Assembly (NCBI GenBank): GCA_041658785.1
Contig: JBAZZL010000037.1
Coordinates: 1-11,308, forward strand
DNA length: 11,308 nt
Direction of reading: 5' to 3'
DNA from: JAHJGG01 sp041658785
GTDB lineage: Bacteria; Patescibacteriota; Patescibacteriia; Magasanikbacterales; UBA922
The notes below the pieces were generated by a model. The model saw only the letters and a list, made by a program, of their open reading frames with translations, was not told the origin of the DNA and made no database searches. Made by a program: the position numbers and the translations under genes. This document shows, in pieces, positions 5,682-11,308 of the stretch; position 1 is the first letter of the stretch; every line of letters starts with the position of its first letter.

Positions 5682-7736
5682 CTATAATTCACTTTTCTTA
5701 GCTGCGCCCAAAAATAGCGCATTCCCAAACCTTGGAAACCATGCCGCAACAAAACGGAGCATGACTCTTGTGACGGTAATTGCCGTAAACATGCTTACCA
5801 AAACTCCAACTGCCAAAGTTACCGCAAATCCCTGAACAAAACTGGAACCAAACCAAATTAATAAAAGACACGTAATTAATGTTGAAATATTGCCGTCTCG
5901 GATAGATGACCAGGCGCGCAGAAAACCTTCTTCAATTGCCGCTTTCAGGCTTTTGCCTCTTCGCAATTCTTCTTTTAATCTTTCAAAAATTAAAACATTC
6001 GCGTCAACCGCCATGCCAATAGACAAAATTAAACCGGCAATTCCAGCCAATGACAACGTCACTCCGATAATTTTGAAAACAGCCATTGTTAATGAAAAAT
6101 ATAAAATCAAAGCTATCACCGATAAAATACCAGGCAAACGGTAATAGAGAACCATAAAAAGCATCACAACGAGCAGAGCAAACACGCCGGCCTTTAAACT
6201 TTTTTGCAAAGACTCCGCGCCAAGGCTCGCGCCGATTGTTTGTTGCGAAACCAGATTAACCGGAACAGGCAGGGCGCCGGCATTCAATCTTTGTGAAAGC
6301 AGGCGAGCTTCTACAATATTAAAACTTCCAGTAATTACGGCCTTCCCATTTGGTATTATTGTCTGGACTGTTGGTATGCTAATCGGCAGTCCGTCAAGGA
6401 AAATCGCCACTGGTTTACCTACATTGCGTTCGGTTATGCCTTTAAAAAGGTCTGTGCCTTCGCTGTTAAACTGCAGAGATACTTGTACCGCGCCGGTTTG
6501 TCCGTCCGTGACTACTTCGGCGCGTTCCAACTGGCTGCCGGAAAGCCCGGTGCTAATCCACTGTTCTTGCGGCGGTAAAATGTCAGTTGCTGATTGAGTT
6601 TTAATCAAGATGCGCCATAATTCATACTCTTTTACCGGCTCTTCTGATGTTTTGTAAATTATGTGATACCCAAATTCTGTTTCAACCGGGCCAATGATCT
6701 GTCCAACTTTCGCGCTAAATACCGCGTCTTCAAATTCTTTTACCATCATTCCCTTGCCAAATTTGCCCAAATCACCGCCGCTTTGCGCCGAAGGATCGGT
6801 AGAGTATTCTTTGGCCAACGCCGCGAAATTACCGGCATTAGCCTTATCAAAGACAGATTTGGCCCGTTCATAAGCTTCTTCTTTCGTAAATTGACTATTG
6901 GCGCAACCTCGCGAACCCAAATAACAAATCAAAATATGGCTGGCGCCGGCTTGAACTTCTCCGTCCCTGTCTTCGCCGCGTTTTAAAATATTAAATCCTT
7001 CTCTGTTCTCCACCAGATCCACAGCCGCGTCTCCCTCGGAGCGCTCCAATGCCCACTGATATAACTCTGGGTCAGCCCTGTCTGGCGCTATGAAATTAAG
7101 AAACCCGCCATTATTTTTGCTCAATTCATCTTCAGAAATTTCCTTGGCAACTGTTTCAAAATCCTCATCAGCCTTGATTCTGGCGATAACGCTTTCCGCG
7201 CGATTTTTTGCGGCCGCGTTATACTTATCAATTTGCGCTTTTTCTTCCTCTGCCAATTCTCGAGGCTGCATATTATTTTCTTCTTTAAATTCTAGTGTTG
7301 GCGTCTGTCCTATCATGCTGATGGCGGCGCTAACATCTGTCACGCCTGGAAGTTCAATATTAATTCTAAAATCTTCACCCACTTTTGATGTGCGCACATC
7401 AGGTTCGCTGACGCCGGTCGCATTTATTCTCCGCTCAATAACATCTTTGACACCCTCTACCGCCTGCGCCCTATCGCCAAAAGATACTCCAGAAACATCT
7501 GCCTGATAAATAAGATGCGCTCCGCCCTGCAAATCAAGACCCAGCTGAAACGGATGATCAGGAATTCTTGGTATGCCTATTTGCGTTGCTATGTTTACAG
7601 CGTCAATTGCCCTATTGGCGTACGCTGGCGCGTTAAATATGCTCGTAATTAAAATCAATACGAAAATTCCCACGATCCCCCAACGAATCTTTGAACGAGT
7701 ATTCACGGCCGGTTGTTCATGTTTTGATTTCTGCAT
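5682..7736 (-). CDS. secD: Protein translocase subunit SecD with inserted parvulin-like domains (684 aa)
   Basis: SecD pulls exported proteins across the membrane using the proton gradient. Seen: helix 1 (about residues 18-35); the family motif LGLDLQGGAHLIYQ (65-78); the P1 head start (VKDVIERRINATGVSEPDV, 96-114; IELPGV, 127-132); a P1 base return (about 405-505); then five C-terminal helices with GMAVDANVLIFERLKEE (574-590). Oddity: residues about 262-366 are a clear PpiC/parvulin peptidyl-prolyl isomerase domain, with ASHILI (265-270), YSTDPSAQSGGDLGKFGKG (311-329) and FGYHIIYK (355-362). A degenerate half-copy precedes it (about 178-253: NNGGFLNFI and EGFNILKR), and YELWRILIKT (371-380) resembles another parvulin first strand. 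All would face outside the cytoplasm. Typical SecD without inserts is about 400-620 residues. A strong promoter lies just upstream; secF follows after 4 bases. Confidence 0.96.
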   Translation of the reverse strand: MQKSKHEQPAVNTRSKIRWGIVGIFVLILITSIFNAPAYANRAIDAVNIATQIGIPRIPDHPFQLGLDLQGGAHLIYQADVSGVSFGDRAQAVEGVKDVIERRINATGVSEPDVRTSKVGEDFRINIELPGVTDVSAAISMIGQTPTLEFKEENNMQPRELAEEEKAQIDKYNAAAKNRAESVIARIKADEDFETVAKEISEDELSKNNGGFLNFIAPDRADPELYQWALERSEGDAAVDLVENREGFNILKRGEDRDGEVQAGASHILICYLGSRGCANSQFTKEEAYERAKSVFDKANAGNFAALAKEYSTDPSAQSGGDLGKFGKGMMVKEFEDAVFSAKVGQIIGPVETEFGYHIIYKTSEEPVKEYELWRILIKTQSATDILPPQEQWISTGLSGSQLERAEVVTDGQTGAVQVSLQFNSEGTDLFKGITERNVGKPVAIFLDGLPISIPTVQTIIPNGKAVITGSFNIVEARLLSQRLNAGALPVPVNLVSQQTIGASLGAESLQKSLKAGVFALLVVMLFMVLYYRLPGILSVIALILYFSLTMAVFKIIGVTLSLAGIAGLILSIGMAVDANVLIFERLKEELRRGKSLKAAIEEGFLRAWSSIRDGNISTLITCLLLIWFGSSFVQGFAVTLAVGVLVSMFTAITVTRVMLRFVAAWFPRFGNALFLGAAKKSEL

Positions 7737-7752
7737 AATCTTATTGGCGAGT

Positions 7753-7781
7753 ATTTTACATTATTTGGAATAATGAGTCAA
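7753..7781 (-). promoter_or_regulatory. secD-secF promoter giving a very short leader
   Basis: On the minus strand TTGACT (7781-7776), exactly 17 bp, and TAAAAT (7758-7753) form a near-consensus sigma-70 promoter. The predicted start (about 7746) leaves only around 10 bases before the ATG at 7736, with no Shine-Dalgarno, so secD may be translated almost leaderless. Confidence 0.75.
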
Positions 7782-7788
7782 CAGAAGC

Positions 7789-7944
7789 TATAGAACTCAC
7801 ATTCCAAAATCGGACTGGCCGCACAACCGCTGATCATTTCTTTGCTGCGGAACTCGTGTATTCTCACTCAAACAGTCCTCGCGGCAGAAATGATTAGCGG
7901 TTGTGTCTGGCTTTTCAGTCCGATTTTGGAATGTGAGTTCTATA
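7789..7944. repeat. 156-bp near-perfect palindromic element (MITE-like) between secA and secD
   Basis: Seen: 29-bp perfect terminal inverted repeats, 7789-7817 and 7916-7944, starting TATAGAACTC. Inside, 7822-7841 pairs with 7886-7905 over 20 bp with a single G/T position (wobble in RNA). A GCC/GGC pair lies between, and the apical loop is 44 nt with a further weak hairpin. The whole element can fold into one long rod. It starts 23 bases after the secA stop and ends 7 bases from the secD -35 box. It has no open frame and no T-run, so it is not an ordinary terminator. Outer TATA ends would fit a TA target duplication of a Tc1/IS630-type miniature element, but that is inference. Confidence 0.85.
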
Positions 7945-7967
7945 TGCACAAATTTTATGGCTTAAAA

Positions 7968-10900
7968 TCACCGTCCGCAACACTTCTTAAATTTCTTTCC
8001 GCTGCCACATGGACAAGGATCATTTCTGCCCACTTTCTTGCCCGACTCATCTTTTGGTTTTTGGGAAATATGCGCGCCCGGCTCGCTTAGCTCTTTTGTT
8101 GCGCCCATTAGCGTCATCTTGTCTGTTGCCATAATCGTCGGCGCAAGCTGCAAACCAGCGCCAACTTTAAAAAACGCGTAAACGACTTCTTTTTGGATAT
8201 TTGCCAAAAGTTCATTAAACATCTGATAAGTTTCCCGCCGATATTCAATGAGCGGATCTCTCTGCGCGTATCCGCGCAATCCGACGCTCTTCCGCAGATG
8301 ATCAATCGCCACCAAATAATCAACCCAAAGAGTATCAATTGCGCGCAGTAATATATTTTTTTCAATATCGCGCATGAGCCGGGCGGCTGGATCGCCGGCA
8401 TCATTAGAAACAACGTCTGCCCCAAGCATTTGCTTGGCAGCCCCGCCAATTTGTTCTTCAATTTTTACATATTCATTTTTTGCCTTCTCAAAAAGAACCC
8501 TGACAATCCTTTCCCTTTCTTCCGCGTCCTCCAACTTTCCATTTCCATTATCTCCCATCCGAAGCAGGCTCTCTCGATCTTCATTTGTAAATGGAAAAAT
8601 TGTCCGCATTGTCTCATATATCTCCTTCATATTCCAATGCTGTCCTTGCCCTGCCAAACGCGAATTTTGATCCTGATTGGTATGAAAAGAAACTACAAAC
8701 TCAACTTCCTGCTCAATCAAATCCAAAATCATTTCTTTGTGCGAAGCATACTGCTTTTCCTTTTTATCATCATCTATTTCAACCTTATCTCCATTTATTT
8801 CTTTATTTCTTATTTCAACATTATTTCTATTTATTTCCAAATTTCCGCTTTCCTCTTTCCCCCTTCCTCTTTCCCCTTCTAATTCAAGTATCTGCCGTCT
8901 GCGTTTATATATCGCCGTCCTCTGCCGATTCAAGATATCATCATACTGCAACAAATGCTTTCTAATATCAAAATTATGGCCTTCAACTTTTGTCTGGGCT
9001 GTCTCAAGCATTTTTGTAATCATCTTCTGCTCAATCGGCATGTCTTCCGGCACTTTCAGACGCTCCATAACATTCTTCATTCTGTCGCCGGCAAATATGC
9101 GCATCAAATCATCGTCAGTGGAAACAAAAAATTGCGTCTGACCCGGATCTCCCTGGCGCGCGGAACGGCCGCGCAACTGATTGTCAATTCGGCGCGATTC
9201 GTGGCGTTCCGTGCCTAGAACAAACAATCCGCCGGCCGCTTTGACCATCTGCTCTGCTTGTTTGTCCGCTGGACTGCCGCCCAGCTTGATATCCACGCCG
9301 CGTCCGGCCATATTGGTGGCCAAAGTAATGCCGCCGGGCCGGCCGGTCTGGGCGATAATTTCACCCTCGCGCTCATGATTCTTGGCATTGAGAATTTCGT
9401 GCTGGATGCCGTTGTTGTTTAAATACTGGCTTAATTCTTCATTTTTTTCTACCGAAATAGTGCCGATAAGCATGGGCTGATTTTTGGCGCGGCACTCTTT
9501 GATTTTTTCCAAAATTGCCCGATACTTGCCGCGGGTATTCTTGTAAATCCGATCATTGTAATCATGCCGCGCGTCAGGCTTGTTGGTGGGAATCACCAGA
9601 AGATCTAAATTATAAATTCTAAAAAATTCTTCTTTTTCCGTTTCCGCCGTGCCTGTCATACCTGAAAGTTTGACATACATGCGGAATAAATTTTGAAAAG
9701 TAATGGTAGCGAGAGTCCGGCTTTCGCGTTGAATTTCTACATTTTCTTTGGCTTCAATTGCTTGGTGCAAGCCCTCGGAATAACGCCGGCCGGGCATTTT
9801 TCTGCCGGTAAACTCGTCAATAATTACCACCTCGCCATCCTCCACAATATAATCCTTGTCCAGCTTGAACAAAACTTCGGCTTTTAGCGCCTGTTCAATG
9901 TGGTGCACCAATCTAATTCCGCCTTCAACATAAATATTATCCACTCCCAGCCATTTTTCAAACTTGGCAATTCCTTCTTCCGTCAAAATAGAGCTTCTCA
10001 ACTTTTCGTCAACATTATAATCAGTCGCTTCGGACAACTGTTTCACCAATTTGGCAAAATGATAATACTGCTCTGCCGCTTCTTCTGCCGGAGCGGAAAT
10101 AATGAGCGGGGTGCGCGCTTCGTCAACTAAAATAGAATCAACTTCGTCAATAATCGCGTAATGCATTTCCGAACCGGGACGCATTACCATCTCATCAATC
10201 GTCTGCACCATGTTGTCGCGCAAATAATCAAACCCAAATTCATTATTTGTGCCATAAGTAACATCGCAACGGTATGCTTCTTGCCTGCTGGCTGGTCTCA
10301 AATACTCATCTTCTACTTTAAAACTTCCAATTTCATCTCGTTCTTTATCAATTTCTCCCCCCTCCGCTTTACTTACCGATAACGGATAATCCTGATTTAC
10401 GGATGCAGATTTGTCCTGTGCTTGCTTGTTGTTGTGTTGTTGTGTTGTTGTGTTGTCATTCGCACCCCCAATTTCCAATTTCAAATTTCCAGTTTCTTTA
10501 TTCGCATTTGTGTCGTGCTGCGTGCCTCGTGCATCATAATTTCTAACATTACTATCATAAACAAAACTAACCCGCAGATTCTGAATGACACCAACAGACA
10601 AACCAAGAAAATCATAAATCTGTCCCATCCACACCGCATCGCGCTTAGCCAGATAATCATTGACTGTAACCAAATGCACGCCCTTGCCTTCAAGCGCGTT
10701 TAAATAAATCGGCAAAGTCGCTACCAAAGTCTTGCCCTCGCCCGTACGCATTTCCGAGATCATTCCTTTGTGCAGGGCAATGCCGCCGACGAGCTGTACG
10801 TCAAAATGGCGCATGCCTGTTGTGCGTTTGGAAACTTCGCGAACAACCGCAAAAGCCTCTGGCAAAATATCATCTAAAGTCTTATCTCTTGCCAGGCAGG

Positions 10901-11048
10901 TTTTGAACCACTGAGTCTTGGCTTTGAGCTCGCTGTCGGACAACTTTTCGTATTCTGGCTCCAGCGCGTTGATAGCGTCAACAATCGTCTGGAACTGCTT
11001 CAAGGTTTTTTTGTTTGGATCGCCGGTGATTTTTTCTAGCCATTTCAT
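7968..11048 (-). CDS. secA: Preprotein translocase ATPase SecA (1026 aa, with two low-complexity insertions)
   Basis: Cytoplasmic motor that threads preproteins through SecYEG. Seen (residues from ATG 11048): N-terminus MKWLEKITGDPNKK; Q-motif region FDVQLVGGIALHKG (82-95); Walker A MRTGEGKT (100-107); TYGTNNEFGFDYLRDNM (264-280); Walker B IIDEVDSILVDEART (299-313); the TGRKMPGRRYSEGLHQAIEAKE region (414-435); second ATPase fold TNMAGRGVDIKLGG (578-591) and QLRGRSARQGDPG (624-636); helical scaffold; and the C-terminal zinc tail with Cys1012, 1014, 1023 and 1024 (CxC-x8-CC). An in-frame GTG at 11072 lies inside the leader repeats and is unlikely as the start. Oddities: insertions at about 165-247 and 722-768 built of repeat-like DNA, making it longer than the usual 830-900 residues. 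A promoter with an extended -10 and a leader of about 130 nt precede it. Confidence 0.97.
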   Translation of the reverse strand: MKWLEKITGDPNKKTLKQFQTIVDAINALEPEYEKLSDSELKAKTQWFKTCLARDKTLDDILPEAFAVVREVSKRTTGMRHFDVQLVGGIALHKGMISEMRTGEGKTLVATLPIYLNALEGKGVHLVTVNDYLAKRDAVWMGQIYDFLGLSVGVIQNLRVSFVYDSNVRNYDARGTQHDTNANKETGNLKLEIGGANDNTTTQQHNNKQAQDKSASVNQDYPLSVSKAEGGEIDKERDEIGSFKVEDEYLRPASRQEAYRCDVTYGTNNEFGFDYLRDNMVQTIDEMVMRPGSEMHYAIIDEVDSILVDEARTPLIISAPAEEAAEQYYHFAKLVKQLSEATDYNVDEKLRSSILTEEGIAKFEKWLGVDNIYVEGGIRLVHHIEQALKAEVLFKLDKDYIVEDGEVVIIDEFTGRKMPGRRYSEGLHQAIEAKENVEIQRESRTLATITFQNLFRMYVKLSGMTGTAETEKEEFFRIYNLDLLVIPTNKPDARHDYNDRIYKNTRGKYRAILEKIKECRAKNQPMLIGTISVEKNEELSQYLNNNGIQHEILNAKNHEREGEIIAQTGRPGGITLATNMAGRGVDIKLGGSPADKQAEQMVKAAGGLFVLGTERHESRRIDNQLRGRSARQGDPGQTQFFVSTDDDLMRIFAGDRMKNVMERLKVPEDMPIEQKMITKMLETAQTKVEGHNFDIRKHLLQYDDILNRQRTAIYKRRRQILELEGERGRGKEESGNLEINRNNVEIRNKEINGDKVEIDDDKKEKQYASHKEMILDLIEQEVEFVVSFHTNQDQNSRLAGQGQHWNMKEIYETMRTIFPFTNEDRESLLRMGDNGNGKLEDAEERERIVRVLFEKAKNEYVKIEEQIGGAAKQMLGADVVSNDAGDPAARLMRDIEKNILLRAIDTLWVDYLVAIDHLRKSVGLRGYAQRDPLIEYRRETYQMFNELLANIQKEVVYAFFKVGAGLQLAPTIMATDKMTLMGATKELSEPGAHISQKPKDESGKKVGRNDPCPCGSGKKFKKCCGR
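8745..8885 (-). repeat. Low-complexity insertion 2 in secA, with a 33-nt homopyrimidine tract
   Basis: Encodes about residues 722-768, a charged segment rich in Glu, Arg, Asn and Ile (for example NLEINRNNVEIRNKEING), placed after the conserved NRQRTAIYKRRRQI helix. The DNA is made of degenerate GAAATA-like words on the coding strand. The plus strand is pure pyrimidine from 8848 to 8880, with a repeated TTCCTCTTTCCCC. Neither fits the codon texture of the rest of secA. It is in frame and has no stop, so it is probably a surface loop. Confidence 0.7.
10308..10556 (-). repeat. Composite repeat insertion 1 in secA (heptads and octamers, translated)
   Basis: Encodes about residues 165-247, between the VGVIQN strand and the conserved RQEAYRCDVTYGTNNE. 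Seen: four phase-locked heptads CCAATTT, CCAATTT, CAAATTT, CCAGTTT at 10468-10495 (read as ETGNLKLEIGG), another CCAATTT at 10327-10333, and an 8-nt-period GTTGTTGT run at 10426-10456 (read as TTTQQHNNKQ). The remaining sequence (SVNQDYPLSVS) also looks like translated spacer DNA. A loop of variable length at this site is common in SecA of CPR bacteria, as I recall them. Confidence 0.75.
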
Positions 11049-11055
11049 ATTTTTT

Positions 11056-11171
11056 CGTGTAACTTGTAACACGTAACGTATAACATGCGAATTGATGCGA
11101 GTTGCGGGTTGTATGTTACAAGTTACACGTTACACGTTACACGTCGTTGATACGTGGTACGTGATATATGA
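11056..11171. repeat. Inverted heptad array in the secA leader (TTACACG type)
   Basis: Right arm: ten in-phase 7-mers from 11102 (TTGCGGG, TTGTATG, TTACAAG, three TTACACG, then decaying copies to 11171). Left arm: four in-phase 7-mers in opposite orientation (11056-11083: TTACACG, TTACAAG, TTACGTG, TTATACG when read on the minus strand). An 18-nt centre (11084-11101) contains ATGCGA twice. Sixteen bp pair perfectly, 11056-11071 with 11114-11129. The left arm ends 7 bases before the secA ATG, so in the mRNA this is a long hairpin next to the start codon. Confidence 0.9.
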
Positions 11172-11183
11172 TTAAACGGTGAC

Positions 11184-11213
11184 AGTATAACACCTTTAAA
11201 CCCCTTTTGTCCA
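11184..11213 (-). promoter_or_regulatory. secA promoter with extended -10
   Basis: On the minus strand TGGACA (11213-11208), an 18-bp spacer and TATACT (11189-11184) preceded by TG-T, an extended -10 box. The predicted start near 11178 gives a leader of about 130 nt that contains the whole inverted heptad array. Confidence 0.75.
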
Positions 11214-11229
11214 TATTTAAATTAAGCAT

Positions 11230-11253
11230 AAAAAAAACCGTCCATAGAGGCGG
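11230..11253 (-). terminator. Terminator of a minus-strand gene upstream of the window edge
   Basis: On the minus strand CCG-C-CC... pairs with ...GG-A-CGG (11253-11238) with one C/A mismatch and a short loop, followed at once by eight T (11237-11230). It lies just upstream of the secA promoter and would isolate secA from the preceding transcript. Confidence 0.6.
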
Positions 11254-11258
11254 CCTCA

Positions 11259-11305
11259 ATCTTGAATTTTGGATTTGTTTAAAATTTAGGTTTTTTATTC
11301 AAGAT
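11259..11305. repeat. Inverted repeat at the right window edge
   Basis: ATCTTGAAT (11259-11267) is the exact inverse of ATTCAAGAT (11297-11305), and AATTTT/AAAATT continues the pairing inside. No reading frame crosses 11160-11308 convincingly on either strand. It may belong to the 3' region of the upstream gene. Confidence 0.5.
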
Positions 11306-11308
11306 ACC

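Noticed and set aside
5678..5752. Earlier secF starts (GTG 5692, ATG 5722, TTG 5752)
   Set aside because: They would overlap the 3' end of secD; ATG 5677 lies 4 bases past the secD stop and starts at the usual point before helix 1. GTG 5692 remains a possible alternative.
8374..9218. Several plus-strand open frames opposite secA (and similar ones opposite secD, secF and dusB)
   Set aside because: Antisense shadows of well-supported genes, with no own signals.
1..11308. tRNA, rRNA or riboswitch genes
   Set aside because: Looked for cloverleaf-like arms, conserved TTCGA loops and known riboswitch cores; none recognised.

Overview
The window looks like a stretch of a Candidate Phyla Radiation (Patescibacteria, probably Parcubacteria-type) chromosome. 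I infer this from AT-rich DNA with very weak Shine-Dalgarno signals, a SecD carrying parvulin-like domains, a SecA swollen by low-complexity insertions, a 473-residue protein that resembles the N-terminal part of CPR type IV secretion proteins, and abundant short-period intergenic repeats. No rRNA or tRNA marker is present, so the phylum is an inference.

Layout. Positions 1-1341 are a plus-strand accessory-looking segment. It holds the 3' end of an isoprenylcysteine-methyltransferase-like membrane protein gene (1-402), about 600 bases without a credible gene but packed with inverted repeats (403-999), and a small zinc-ribbon-like protein gene (1000-1341). The folded elements, with recurring TCGGATAACG / CGTTATCCGA ends, are reminiscent of integron attC sites or another structured mobile repeat. 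From 1417 onward every gene is on the minus strand. In transcription order from the right end these are: an upstream terminator, a good promoter, a repeat-filled leader, secA (11048-7968), a 156-bp near-perfect palindromic element, a strong secD promoter, secD-secF (7736-4769), a terminator, a 53-residue two-helix membrane protein gene (4614-4453), the 473-residue membrane-anchored protein gene (4309-2888), a 450-bp inverted heptanucleotide satellite (2433-2882), and dusB (2415-1417).

How the genes fit together. SecA is the ATPase motor of the general secretion pathway, and SecD/SecF are its proton-driven partners in the membrane. Having all three together makes 4769-11048 a protein export block. 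SecD's extra-cytoplasmic parvulin-like domains suggest that peptide-bond isomerisation is built into the translocon at the exit side. DusB modifies tRNA and appears unrelated.

Most unusual content. There are two independent satellites with exact 7-nt periodicity, each arranged as two arms reading outward from a short non-repeated centre. One uses only four words of the form TCTT+{TAA,CAA,CGG,TAG}; the other, of TTACACG type, lies in the secA leader. A third heptad family (CCAATTT) and an octamer repeat occur inside secA and are translated. A GC-rich palindrome is inserted in frame in dusB. Together these suggest a genome in which short-period repeats and palindromes seed both spacers and permissive loops of essential proteins.
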